The notes beneath the pieces are model-generated. The model saw only the letters and a program-made list of their open reading frames with translations, did not search any database and was not told the origin of the DNA. This document shows positions 17,194-25,521 of a DNA stretch of 63,210 nucleotides, piece by piece. A program made the translations under genes and the position numbers. This DNA comes from Bremerella alba (lineage in GTDB: Bacteria > Planctomycetota > Planctomycetia > Pirellulales > Pirellulaceae), in contig NZ_JABRWO010000020.1 of NCBI RefSeq assembly GCF_013618625.1, forward strand, positions 1 to 63,210. Reading direction: 5' to 3'. The first letter of the stretch is position 1; every line of letters starts with the position of its first letter.

Positions 17194-17375
17194 GGAATTA
17201 ATCTTTGTCAGGGCGTTCCTGTTCGACCTGCTTGCGAAGGGCTTCGACGTCGATGGATTGCTCGATTTGATCGTATGGGATTTCTAGGATCGTTAGGTTT
17301 CAATGACTGTGATCATCGCAGTGCGAAACGCAGCATCCGCCTTTTCCGAGATGTCATTACCTTGAACAGGCAAGC

Positions 17376-17957
17376 TCACGTCTCTGAGCGATCGATCCAC
17401 CGCGGGTTTTCGTGCGGGTGGGCGTCGATTAGTTGCTGTAGGACCTCGGACGGTTCGCTTGCCGTGAGCAACAGACTGCGGTTTTCGGGGGACATGAACT
17501 GCTGGTCGGCGGCTTGGTCGAGCATGGCCAGCAGGGGATCGAAGAAGCCTTCTACGTTTAGCAGGCCGCATGGTTTGGCGTGGAAGCCTAGCTGGGCCCA
17601 GGTGATGACCTCGAACAGTTCTTCGAGCGTGCCGTACCCGCCGGGCAGGGCCAGAAAGCCGTCGGACAGGTCCGACATTTTCGCTTTGCGCTGATGCATC
17701 GAGTCGACGATGATCAAGTCGGTCACGCCGTGGTGGGCCAATTCGCGTTCGACCAAGGCGCCCGGGATCACGCCGATCACCTCGCCACCGGCCGCGAGAA
17801 CGGCGTCGGCCAGCGCGCCCATCATGCCGACTTTTCCGCCGCCGTAGATCAGCTGAATCTTACGCTCGGCCATCAAGCGGCCTAGCTGCTGAGCGACTTG
17901 AACATAGGCAGGCCGGCTTCCAGATGCCGACCCGCAAAAGACACACAAACTTTCCAT
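17376..17957 (-). CDS. LOG family protein (cytokinin riboside 5'-monophosphate phosphoribohydrolase type)
   Basis: The protein has about 193 residues. The N-terminus SLCVFCGSASGSRPAY and the core IQLIYGGGKVGMMGALAD are the nucleotide-binding Rossmann-like blocks. The LOG/lysine-decarboxylase-like signature PGGYGTLEELFE is intact, preceded by HQRKAKMSDLSDGFLALPGG with the expected R-K. Bacterial LOG proteins hydrolyse nucleoside monophosphates such as AMP or isopentenyl-AMP; they are not real lysine decarboxylases. A TTG and two ATG codons are possible starts; ATG 17957 has GGAA six bases upstream. It lies 36 bases after the end of the DUF3500 gene and may be cotranscribed downstream of it. 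Confidence 0.9.
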   Translation of the reverse strand: MESLCVFCGSASGSRPAYVQVAQQLGRLMAERKIQLIYGGGKVGMMGALADAVLAAGGEVIGVIPGALVERELAHHGVTDLIIVDSMHQRKAKMSDLSDGFLALPGGYGTLEELFEVITWAQLGFHAKPCGLLNVEGFFDPLLAMLDQAADQQFMSPENRSLLLTASEPSEVLQQLIDAHPHENPRWIDRSET

Positions 17958-17993
17958 CATCAATTCCGTTAGGATGGAATGACTATAGGAGCG

Positions 17994-19028
17994 TTACTTC
18001 GCCGACAAAGCGAAGTCGCCTCGCATGTCACGCCATACGCAGTGAATGTGATTGGCCGGGTTGCCCGAGACATCTGGTTGAGCATTGACGAATTCAATGA
18101 GAAACGATTCTCCTTGAATGCGATAGTAATGCGGAATGCCCCCTTTGAAACCACCAGCCCAGGCAAAGTGGATGCCGTCCCAACCTGCTTCTTCGATGCT
18201 GGCGTTGCGTTTGGCGGCAACGTCTTGCGGCATGGCCGAAACGTAAACGTCAATCAGTTTCTTCAATGTGGCTTGCTGGTCTTTTTTCAGATCGGTCCAG
18301 GCAATTCCTTCGGGCGCCGTTTGTGGCGGTTGTGGATCGGCGGCGTTGCGGATCTCGGCGGGGCACTTCTCAGCGATCACCGCTTTTTCGAGCTGCTGTT
18401 TGGTGAGCGAGTTCGCCAGGTCGAAGGCAATTTCTTCTTCGGCCTTCAGCACGGCCATGCCCTTGGGATAACCATCGAGCACTTGCTCTTTGACTTCGGC
18501 CGGGTTGGTGGCGAAGAACTGCGGCGTCGACGATAGAACCTGGTCTCCCTCGACAACGAAGTTGAGCGACAGGTGATGCCCCTCGAAGCTGAGGCCCCAG
18601 CGGCTTTCAGGCGTGGGCTCGCCGAAGATGGTCACGTAGTAACGCTCGGTATCGCGGATGGGGCCCTTCTTTTGAATGTGTTTGAGCAGGGCTTCGAGCG
18701 AAATGATCTGGGTTGTTTTTTTATAGCCAGCTTCGCTCAGGGCCGTTTGCAGCAGCGCGTGGGTCTTCTGGCGTTGATCTTCGGTCATGTGCTTCATCTC
18801 GAGACCTTTGCGTTGGTCTTTAGGAATGAAGTGCCAGTCGAGACGCTTCTCGCTATCGTACGGATAGAGCATCGCTTTCTTCTGTTCGGCATCGAGCGTA
18901 TCGACCAGGGATCCGGCCGCCGACGTCATTTTGTCGCTGGTTCCGGCCAGGCGATAAAATGTGTAAGCGGAGGTCACAGTGGCCAATGCGAGCACTACAG
19001 AAGTTACGGCAAGCAGACTTTTTCGCAC
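17994..19028 (-). CDS. Secreted DUF3500 domain-containing protein
   Basis: The protein has 344 residues and an N-terminal hydrophobic segment (KSLLAVTSVVLALATVTSAY), most likely a signal peptide or anchor. The DUF3500 blocks are visible: LDWHFIPKDQRKGLEMKHM, WGLSFEGHHLSLNF, and HFAWAGGFKGGIPHYYRIQG with FVNAQPDVSGNPANHIHCVW near the end. DUF3500 has no assigned activity; its conserved histidines (EGHHL, NHIH) could hold a metal, but that is inference. It diverges from the esterase gene at 19208, with both promoters in about 180 bases, and runs towards the LOG gene. Confidence 0.88.
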   Translation of the reverse strand: MRKSLLAVTSVVLALATVTSAYTFYRLAGTSDKMTSAAGSLVDTLDAEQKKAMLYPYDSEKRLDWHFIPKDQRKGLEMKHMTEDQRQKTHALLQTALSEAGYKKTTQIISLEALLKHIQKKGPIRDTERYYVTIFGEPTPESRWGLSFEGHHLSLNFVVEGDQVLSSTPQFFATNPAEVKEQVLDGYPKGMAVLKAEEEIAFDLANSLTKQQLEKAVIAEKCPAEIRNAADPQPPQTAPEGIAWTDLKKDQQATLKKLIDVYVSAMPQDVAAKRNASIEEAGWDGIHFAWAGGFKGGIPHYYRIQGESFLIEFVNAQPDVSGNPANHIHCVWRDMRGDFALSAK

Positions 19029-19207
19029 GGCAAGTCCTTTAGAAGGGGAGGGGAAGGGGGTAGGATAGCGGACAGGTCATCAAGCGAAACTATTGCTTCG
19101 CGGTAATATAAATTACCATGAGACATGGCAAATTGCATCCCGATTGACCGCCAAACCTGCCAAACTCGGGCCCCTACCTCACCGATTTCACCTGTGGAGA
19201 CCACATC

Positions 19208-20098
19208 ATGCTGAAGAATCTAGCGTTGAGCTGCCTTGTTTTGTTTCTCTCGTGTGCGTCCGTTTGGGCTGCCGAAGGCAAAAAGGCTCCGCTTTGGGAA
19301 GATGGTGCCCCCGGTGCGAAAGGGACCGAAGAGAAAGACATTCCGACGCTGACCACCTATTTGCCAGCTTCAGAAATCAATACCGGTTGTGCCGTCGTTG
19401 TGTTTCCTGGTGGTGGCTACGGCCATTTGGCCACCGGGCATGAAGGGATCGATATCGCCAACTTCTGGAATGACCTGGGCGTGGCCGCGTTTGTGCTGGA
19501 ATACCGTCACAAGGGTCGTGGCTATCAGCACCCCATTCCGCTGCAAGACGCTCAGCGTGCCATCCGCACGGTGCGTGCCCGGGCCGAAGAATACGACGTC
19601 GATCCCAACCGCGTGGGCATCATGGGTTTCTCAGCCGGCGGTCACCTGGCTTCCTCGGCCGGTACCCACTTCGACGCAGGCAACCCCGACGCCCAGGACC
19701 CTGTCGACCGCGTTAGCTGCCGGCCAGACTTCATGATTCTGTGCTACCCGGTGATCGCATTCGACCAACCGTACACGCATCGCGGATCGCAAAACAACTT
19801 GTTGGGTAAAGACGCCGACAAAGAACTCGTTCAGTCGATGTCGAGCGAACAGCAAGTCACCTCTGATACGCCACCGACGTTCCTCTTTCACACCACCGAA
19901 GACACCGGCGTGCCTCCGAAGAACAGCGTGGTCTTCTACCTGGCGTTGGTCGAAAACAAGGTGCCAGCCGAGATGCACGTTTTCGAGAAAGGTCGCCACG
20001 GCGTCGGTCTGGCCAAGTCGATCCCCGGAACGGCCGAGTGGGGCAAGCTATGCCACCTGTGGTTGAAAAACCGCGGCATGCTCAGCGAGAAGAAGTAA
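19208..20098 (+). CDS. Secreted alpha/beta-hydrolase (carbohydrate esterase-like)
   Basis: The protein has 296 residues. A Sec signal peptide (NLALSCLVLFLSCASVWA) is followed by the mature part starting EGKKAPLWEDGAPGAKG. Hydrolase motifs: VVVFPGGGYGHLA (oxyanion-hole HGGG-like loop), VGIMGFSAGGHLAS (nucleophile in GxSxG), a DTGVPPKNS acid region and a final GRHGVGLA with the catalytic His. The pattern matches the acetyl-xylan-esterase/BD-FAE-like group common in planctomycete polysaccharide degradation. Substrate inferred only. A strong terminator follows at 20158. Confidence 0.88.
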   Translation: MLKNLALSCLVLFLSCASVWAAEGKKAPLWEDGAPGAKGTEEKDIPTLTTYLPASEINTGCAVVVFPGGGYGHLATGHEGIDIANFWNDLGVAAFVLEYRHKGRGYQHPIPLQDAQRAIRTVRARAEEYDVDPNRVGIMGFSAGGHLASSAGTHFDAGNPDAQDPVDRVSCRPDFMILCYPVIAFDQPYTHRGSQNNLLGKDADKELVQSMSSEQQVTSDTPPTFLFHTTEDTGVPPKNSVVFYLALVENKVPAEMHVFEKGRHGVGLAKSIPGTAEWGKLCHLWLKNRGMLSEKK

Positions 20099-20157
20099 GC
20101 CGACCGTTACCCAAGCGGAAAACTTGCGGGTAACTAGGTACAACCAGAAACATCGTC

Positions 20158-20210
20158 TTCGGCAGCTGACAATGGACTCTACATCCATTGTCAGCTGCCG
20201 AAACGTTTTT
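20158..20210 (+). terminator. Intrinsic terminator of the esterase gene
   Basis: CGGCAGCTGACAATGGA pairs with TCCATTGTCAGCTGCCG around a short loop (CTCTACA) and is followed by AAACGTTTTT. The stem of about 17 bp is perfect and unusually long for a terminator. Confidence 0.85.
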
Positions 20211-20237
20211 AGGCATCCACTTTTTGGCATCCACTTC

Positions 20238-20344
20238 GTAGGGTGTGAGCAGCGCCAGCGCATCGCACCATGAAGTGCCAACATGCGTCGCCAGAGGATT
20301 GAGACCGCATTTGGTGCGATTCGTTCCGCTGCTCAGCACACTAC
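20238..20344 (+). repeat. GTAG-headed REP/BIME-like palindrome, copy C (upstream of RAYT)
   Basis: A 107-bp element runs from GTAGGGTGTGAGCAGCGCC to GCTCAGCACACTAC and ends 46 bases before the RAYT start codon. Its left arm alone can form a REP hairpin: GGTG(T)GA, then GCG-CCAG-CGC, then TCGCACC, directly after the GTAG foot. The right arm is the inverted long-type arm, making a BIME-like pair. Confidence 0.85.
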
Positions 20345-20390
20345 AGGTTGAACTCTATGAAAAGTAGATTTCGCACTTCCAGGGGAATCG

Positions 20391-20939
20391 ATGAGTAACT
20401 ACCGACGAGTTGCGATAGGGAGGACCGTCTTCTTTACCGTGAACACGGAAAATCGACGTCCCCTTCTAACAACTTTGTTGGGACGACAAAGCCTACGAGT
20501 TGCCATCGAGAAAACGCGTGTTGAGCTCCCTTTTTCCGTGATTGCGTTCGTATTGCTCCCAGATCACTTACACACGATCTGGGAATTGCCGAAAGGGAGC
20601 GAAGACTTCTCTAAGCGGTGGCAAAAAATCAAAGCGACCTTCAGTAAACACTGGAAACAGAAGGGGGGAAAGATTTTCCCAGTCAATCAAAGCCGTGAAT
20701 CACGCGGGGAAACGGGCATCTGGCAACGTCGTTTCTATGAACATACCTGCCGAGATGAAGATGACTTAAAACGCTGCGTGGACTACATCCATATCAATCC
20801 AGTTAAGCATCAATTAGTCACCCAAGCCGCTCAGTGGCCTTGGTCGAGCTTTCATCGATTTGTCCGTTTGGGCGAATACGATCTCAAGTGGGGCAATTCC
20901 CAATTTTGGCGGGGGGATGAATTTCGCGATTTTGATTGA
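20391..20939 (+). CDS. REP-associated tyrosine transposase (RAYT, Y1_Tnp family)
   Basis: The protein has 182 residues, the normal size for the family. The HUH metal-binding motif is seen in LPDHLHTIWELP (H59, H61). WQRRFYEHTCRDEDDL and the catalytic-tyrosine helix DYIHINPVKHQLV (Y132) follow. RAYTs are single-strand transposases related to IS200/IS605 TnpA; in enterobacteria and pseudomonads they recognise and cleave REP hairpins with a 5' GTAG or GGAG foot. Here GTAG-headed palindromes lie 46 bases on each side of the gene. The codons are AT-richer than in neighbouring genes, consistent with transfer. The gene looks intact and monocistronic. Confidence 0.93.
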   Translation: MSNYRRVAIGRTVFFTVNTENRRPLLTTLLGRQSLRVAIEKTRVELPFSVIAFVLLPDHLHTIWELPKGSEDFSKRWQKIKATFSKHWKQKGGKIFPVNQSRESRGETGIWQRRFYEHTCRDEDDLKRCVDYIHINPVKHQLVTQAAQWPWSSFHRFVRLGEYDLKWGNSQFWRGDEFRDFD

Positions 20940-20985
20940 GATCGAAAAGTGAAAACTCCGTCTCCGAAATTAGAACCACCGTTTC

Positions 20986-21101
20986 GTAGGGTGCGAGCAG
21001 CGCCAGCGCATCGCACCATGAAGTGCCTACACGCGTCGCAATAGGATTGAGACCGCATTTGGTGCGATTCGTTCCGCTTCGCGTCACTGCTCTCACCCTA
21101 C
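20986..21101 (+). repeat. GTAG-headed REP/BIME-like palindrome, copy D
   Basis: The element begins GTAGGGTGCGAGCAGCGCC and ends CACTGCTCTCACCCTAC. It starts 46 bases after the RAYT stop, mirroring the spacing of copy C on the other side. The left arm folds as GTAG plus a GGTGCGA/TCGCACC stem with an inner GCG/CGC stem and CCAG loop. Confidence 0.88.
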
Positions 21102-21177
21102 GGAATTGCCTACGGAATCCTCTACGAGATCTGGCGTGGGACTGGTTAAATCTTGCCGAAATTAGAACCGCCGTTTC

Positions 21178-21293
21178 GTAGGGTGCGAGCAGCGCCAGCG
21201 CATCGCACCATGAAGTGCCAACACGCGCCGCAATAAGATTGAGACCGCATTTGGTGCGATTCGTTCCGCTTCGCGTCACTGCTCTCACCCTAC
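21178..21293 (+). repeat. GTAG-headed REP/BIME-like palindrome, copy E
   Basis: Nearly identical to copy D in the same orientation, inside the second 192-bp unit. Its differences from D are in the central spacer (CAACACGCGCCGCAATAAG versus CTACACGCGTCGCAATAGG), while the arms are unchanged, as expected if the arms are what is selected. Confidence 0.88.
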
Positions 21294-21544
21294 GGAATTG
21301 CTTACGGAATCCTTTACGGGATCTGGCGTGGGACTGGTTAAATCTTGCCTTTGGCGTCGGGCAACCGCAGCGAATTGCCTGGGGCGGGGCTGCATGCTTG
21401 TTATAACCGTTACCAGGTGAAACATTTCCCCCCAGAATTGCCGTGATCTATTCTACAAGTCACCCATCTGACGACGGGTAAAGCAGTAAGCTTTGGTAGG
21501 TAAAAGAATCCAACAATCGCTTACCTTTCGGGGCACACTTGGTC

Positions 21545-22429
21545 ATGATTGTCAGCCACTCGTTTTTAACACGAGGACTAGAAACGCTGGTCACCTATAA
21601 TCCGATCAGCGTTCATGAAGACGTCACGCTCGACGAACTTCTTGAGCGGCTCTACAGCACCGGCTTTCATCATTGGCCGGTTGTCGATGACCAGCAACAC
21701 ATCATCGGGATGATCTCTGACCAAGATATTGTCAGGGCAGCTACCGAACGTCATATCGCGAATGCCCCTCAGGACGAGTGTCGCAAGAATTACAAAGTAC
21801 GTGTCAGCAACTTTATGAAGCGACACGTTCAAATGATCGATGACTCGGCAAGCCCTCTGGATGCTTTAAGCCGGATCATCGAACAAGGTATCCACTGCTT
21901 GCCGGTTACCAAAGCAGGTGCGTTGTGGGGGATGGTGACAACGACCGACTTCATCCGCGAATTGGCCTACAGCTCGCATGTGGTTCGCGATGTTGCTATT
22001 CAAGAGGTCTACGACGCCGATCCTGAACTCGTTGAAATAGACACGCCAATCGAAGAAGTCCGCAAGCTGTTTATCGCAGGAGGCCTGTCGTACGTTCTGG
22101 TCATCCAAGGCGATTGCCCGCTCGGGGTGATCACGGCCCGCGACCTCCGGCGTCACTGCTGTCGTCAAATGGCACGCACGCTCTTCGACGGTAAGCTCGG
22201 CGAAACGTGCACCGCGATTGACTTGCTGAAAACAACCAGTTGCCTACAACGAACGAGCGACCTGGGATCTGCCGCCACTACGATGTACGAACAACAGATC
22301 AATGCGGTGATGGTTTGCCCTCGTGGAGAAGAGTACTTTGGCGTGATCACCGAAGAACAGATTCTAAATCGCGTTTGTAACGTGGAACTGGCTGCCGCCC
22401 ACAAAGAGACCGTCGGCACCTCGTACTAA
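21545..22429 (+). CDS. Protein with four CBS domains
   Basis: The product has about 294 residues from ATG 21545; a TTG two codons upstream is also open. Four CBS-type units can be traced: TYNPISVHEDVTLDEL to HIIGMISDQDI; SNFMKRHVQMIDDSA to LWGMVTTTDFI; VYDADPELVEIDTPI to PLGVITARDLR; and a weaker LLKTTSCLQRTSDLG to YFGVITEEQIL. Tandem CBS pairs form Bateman modules that bind adenosyl nucleotides and report energy state. No catalytic domain is attached, so it is a stand-alone sensor or regulator. Its stop codon overlaps the stop of the convergent coiled-coil gene by two bases (22427-22428), leaving no room for a terminator between them. Confidence 0.85.
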   Translation: MIVSHSFLTRGLETLVTYNPISVHEDVTLDELLERLYSTGFHHWPVVDDQQHIIGMISDQDIVRAATERHIANAPQDECRKNYKVRVSNFMKRHVQMIDDSASPLDALSRIIEQGIHCLPVTKAGALWGMVTTTDFIRELAYSSHVVRDVAIQEVYDADPELVEIDTPIEEVRKLFIAGGLSYVLVIQGDCPLGVITARDLRRHCCRQMARTLFDGKLGETCTAIDLLKTTSCLQRTSDLGSAATTMYEQQINAVMVCPRGEEYFGVITEEQILNRVCNVELAAAHKETVGTSY

Positions 22430-23718
22430 CGTCCCAAGAGCGTTAACCGTTCGACTTCCAATGGAAAGTCGTAGTAGGTGCGAATGCTAGAGGTCTTAGA
22501 AGAAAGAACACGCACCCGGGCCGAGTTGCCGGTGGCCGGGCGGTTATTTCGGCGTGTTTCCAACGAAAGACGCTTCTCTCCACGCTCTAGATCTTGCTTC
22601 CGATCGATGTGCTGTTTGATCTCGGCTTCGAATCGCTGTTGCGTCTGCAAGCGACGTGTTCGCAGGACATCGCGACTGGAAACCAGTCGACGCCCTTCGG
22701 CCTGGACCAAGGCCAGGTCTCGTTCGTAATCGTTGACTAGACGTTCGAGCCGAAAGATCTCGCGATCAAGACGATCCTTGCGTGCCGGGTCATTTGTCCG
22801 GCGGCGTTCTTCGTTTAAGCGAAAGACATCGTCAATCAAGATTGCCAGCTCTCGCCGAATGACGCTTTGCTGGGCTTCGAGCTGAGAAATGGAAACGTTG
22901 AGCGGGGCTTCCAGCTGAGCAAAACGCTGTTCTTCCTGAGTCCACTCACTACGTAGCTTGTCAATCTGATCGGAGGCCTGTTGCTGATCGACTTCAATCT
23001 GCTTGCGGCGAATCTCTAATTGCTGCTGGTTGTTTTGCTTTTCCATCTGCTCCTTTTGCTTGGCGTCGTCCTTAGCGTCTTGCTGTTCGGTTGTCGAAGA
23101 AGTGAACAAGGTCGTCACGTCTTGATAGTTGTTGTCGAATTCGGTCTGACGTTTACCAATCAAGGCCGGCTGAATGGCTTGGCGTGCCCGCTTTACAAAC
23201 AGCGGCGTAATATCACCGGAACGCGGACCTTCGTAAAAACCGATCAAGCGGCCTAGTGCCCGAATGGTATCGACGACATCTTCTTCGTCCTGGCCGGTCA
23301 GTTCGCTGGTGGGAAGCTCGGGGGCCAAGCGTTGATGGATGCGCAGCAAGGCAGCCTCGAACTTTTCTTGCAGGGTATTCACCCAGATGAGTGCTCGCCA
23401 ACTACGAAAGTGCTTTTTATCGACGTCGATCGCAGCTTGAAAGGAGGCGGCCGCATCGTCGTACTGATGGTGTCGTAAAAGCGCCAGGCCGGCGGCATAC
23501 AGGGCATCGGCATCCTGAAGTTGACGTGCAGCCAGGGAACCTTGGCGGACCTTCTGCATCCCATCAGGACCGATTTGCCAACCGTCGCGCAGTAGTTCGT
23601 CGATCACGGCTTGCGAGTCCGCAGCCACCACAGGACCAGCCGACCACGCCAGACTGCCAAGCAACACGATGGCAGCCGAGAACATTACAAACGATACTTC
23701 ACGGGGAGATTGCCCCAT
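22426..23718 (-). CDS. Secreted or anchored coiled-coil protein with short TPR-like part
   Basis: The product has about 430 residues from ATG 23718; the frame is open farther upstream but the signal-like segment (SAAIVLLGSLAWSAGPVVAA) fits this start. Residues 65-110 contain a TPR-like pair (DALYAAGLALLRHHQYDDAAASFQ). From about 200 to 380 the protein is a long coiled coil rich in Gln, Glu and Arg (QQLEIRRKQIEVDQQQASDQ; RLDREIFRLERLVNDYERDL). The family is not recognised. It probably acts in the periplasm as a structural or scaffolding protein; that is inference. It ends overlapping the CBS gene tail to tail. Confidence 0.75.
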   Translation of the reverse strand: MGQSPREVSFVMFSAAIVLLGSLAWSAGPVVAADSQAVIDELLRDGWQIGPDGMQKVRQGSLAARQLQDADALYAAGLALLRHHQYDDAAASFQAAIDVDKKHFRSWRALIWVNTLQEKFEAALLRIHQRLAPELPTSELTGQDEEDVVDTIRALGRLIGFYEGPRSGDITPLFVKRARQAIQPALIGKRQTEFDNNYQDVTTLFTSSTTEQQDAKDDAKQKEQMEKQNNQQQLEIRRKQIEVDQQQASDQIDKLRSEWTQEEQRFAQLEAPLNVSISQLEAQQSVIRRELAILIDDVFRLNEERRRTNDPARKDRLDREIFRLERLVNDYERDLALVQAEGRRLVSSRDVLRTRRLQTQQRFEAEIKQHIDRKQDLERGEKRLSLETRRNNRPATGNSARVRVLSSKTSSIRTYYDFPLEVERLTLLGR

Positions 23719-23831
23719 ACCATGACTCCCGAGGCGTCCCACCGACACGATAAGACAGCGATAAGCTTTATTCAAAAGAGACTTATCGTATCGTAGGAAC
23801 ATCCGGGGAAAATGACAAGAAACTTTTCGCT

Positions 23832-24716
23832 TTAGGCAACACTGGCCGGATCGAACAACAGCGGAAAGAACGGGCCTTCCATCTTTTGGCCGACCGCGAT
23901 GGGTGGCACGCCGGTAAGCAGTTCTTCGTTCTTGTCGCTGACCACGCCATCGCGAAACGCATTGATCACCGTCGCGCGTCGTGGTCGGTCGACTCGGTTT
24001 TCAAACGAGCCATGCACCATTAATGGATGATGAAAAGTTGCTTCGCCTGCTTTCAGTTCGGCACCCACCGGATGCTGGAACTGCTCCCACTGTTGGTCGT
24101 CGAGCACGTCGCGGATGGCTTCCATGTTGCCGGCCAGGCCTGTGATTGGCAACAAGTCCCACTTGTGACTGCCAGGGATATACTGCACGCAGCCGTTCTC
24201 GTTGGTGGCATCGTCGAGACCGATCCAGCACGTCAAATGATTGATCGGCTTGGTGCGTGTCCAGTACGAGTAATCTTGATGCCAGGCCACCACCCCGCCA
24301 TGCTTGGCAGGCTTGCAGAACAGTTGGTCGTGCCAGAAACGGACCGGACCGCCTAGCAGTTGGCTGGCCGCCATCACAAAACCAGGTGCCCACAACACAT
24401 CGTGAAATGCCGGCCGAAGTCGCCAGGCACCCAACGCATGAAAGAGCACCGTTTCAGGCGTGGTCGATTCGTTGGTGTGGTACTCGTACCACAGCTCACG
24501 CCCTTGGTGATCGGCTTCGAAGAATTCGGCTAACTCACTGCGAAGCACTTCGATCTGCTTGGCATCCAAGATCTTCACGCCGGCCAGGTAGCCTTGCTCG
24601 TTAAAGAAATCGAGTTGCTCTTGTGTTAAACGGTATTGCTCCCAGCCATCGGCATCGGTGGGCCAGGCAAACAAATCAGTGGCGAGTTCGTGTAGTTCAG
24701 ACCAATCGCGGGCCAT
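23832..24716 (-). CDS. Phytanoyl-CoA dioxygenase (PhyH) family protein
   Basis: The protein has 294 residues. The Fe(II)/2-oxoglutarate facial triad is visible: HxD in [11 protein letters not shown] and the distal His in [13 protein letters not shown], followed by the 2-oxoglutarate-binding Arg in [11 protein letters not shown]. The N-terminal [19 protein letters not shown] and the [14 protein letters not shown] opening are typical for planctomycete PhyH proteins. These enzymes hydroxylate small molecules; the substrate is open. No export signal, so cytoplasmic. Flanked by unrelated genes and probably monocistronic. Confidence 0.88.
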   Translation of the reverse strand: MARDWSELHELATDLFAWPTDADGWEQYRLTQEQLDFFNEQGYLAGVKILDAKQIEVLRSELAEFFEADHQGRELWYEYHTNESTTPETVLFHALGAWRLRPAFHDVLWAPGFVMAASQLLGGPVRFWHDQLFCKPAKHGGVVAWHQDYSYWTRTKPINHLTCWIGLDDATNENGCVQYIPGSHKWDLLPITGLAGNMEAIRDVLDDQQWEQFQHPVGAELKAGEATFHHPLMVHGSFENRVDRPRRATVINAFRDGVVSDKNEELLTGVPPIAVGQKMEGPFFPLLFDPASVA

Positions 24717-24810
24717 AGTTCAGCACTTCCGAAGAAGGTTTATCGAGAAGAAATAGCGAGGTTGGTCTGTTTATCGCAAGCAATGGCCCGGAAATCAAGT
24801 CATCGCGGCT

Positions 24811-25488
24811 TTAATGCTGGTGGTCATGTTCATCGTGGTTGTGACCATGATCGTGTTGATCGTGATCGTGCGAATGCCCGGCGTGGCTTCCACTGGGGTG
24901 CAGGTCGTTGAAATGGATGTGCAGCTTGGGTCGCGCCTTGACCAGTTTCGACATCCCGTCGTCGGTCAACTGGGTGCCGTCGGCATAGAACGATTCGAGC
25001 TGCTGCATGCCGGCAATCGCGTCGACGGCGGAATCGGTGACCGGGCTATTAATCAGATGCAGATAAAGAATCGTAGGGCTATCACCAATCTTGGCGATGC
25101 CTTGGTCGGTTATATTTGGCGAACCCACGCGCAGTAGTTCCAACGCGGGCAGGGCAGCAATCTTCGCGATCCCTTCGTCGGTCAACTGGCTGGCCGGCAA
25201 GTTGACGATCTTCAGCGTTGGTATCGACGCGATAATCGCGGCTTCTTCATCGGTCACTGGGGTTTGGTCCAGGCGAAGCTCACGCAGATCGGTTGCCTCG
25301 CTAAGGTGTTGCAACTGCTGAAGCGGTACGACCGAATCCTTGACCTGAATGCTATCGGTCGCCGCCGACGAGACATCCAGCAGTTGAAGCTCGAACGAAG
25401 GTTCAGCACGCTGCTCGGCCTGGCTGGGTGGTTTGGCAAAACAGCCGGTCAGGGAGGCGACGAAAATGAAAAACAGGAAACGCGACAT
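24811..25488 (-). CDS. Leucine-rich-repeat lipoprotein with histidine-rich C-terminal tail
   Basis: The protein has 225 residues. A lipoprotein signal ends in SLTGC (Cys16). Residues 60-190 contain about five degenerate LRR units of the planctomycete type (TDLRELRLDQTPVTDEEAA; LPALELLRVGSPNITDQGIA; LESFYADGTQLTDDGM). The last 25 residues are an alternating His/Asp/Gly tail (GHSHDHDQHDHGHNHDEHDH), which should bind Zn, Ni, Cu or Co. The same type of tail is known in metal chaperones and ZnuA-like loops. An LRR lipoprotein with such a tail suggests metal capture or sensing at the envelope; this is inference. The zinc-ribbon gene ends about 30 bases upstream of its start and may be cotranscribed. 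Confidence 0.82.
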   Translation of the reverse strand: MSRFLFFIFVASLTGCFAKPPSQAEQRAEPSFELQLLDVSSAATDSIQVKDSVVPLQQLQHLSEATDLRELRLDQTPVTDEEAAIIASIPTLKIVNLPASQLTDEGIAKIAALPALELLRVGSPNITDQGIAKIGDSPTILYLHLINSPVTDSAVDAIAGMQQLESFYADGTQLTDDGMSKLVKARPKLHIHFNDLHPSGSHAGHSHDHDQHDHGHNHDEHDHQH

Positions 25489-25521
25489 TCGATCTTCTCG
25501 ATAGCAAAGGAATCCGGCAGG

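Larger units (their letters stand above)
20965..21348. repeat. 192-bp direct tandem duplication containing REP copies D and E
   Basis: Two adjacent units with a period of 192 bases, from about 20965 and 21157. Each starts CGAAATTAGAACC(A/G)CCGTTTC, contains a complete 116-bp palindrome and ends GATCTGGCGTGGGACTGGTT. They differ at only a few positions, so the duplication is recent. It lies directly downstream of the RAYT gene. Confidence 0.9.

Noticed and set aside
20986-21293. CRISPR array (two direct repeats of about 116 bp)
   Set aside because: Only two copies, palindromes of more than 100 bp, no spacers of regular length and no cas gene. They fit REP elements.
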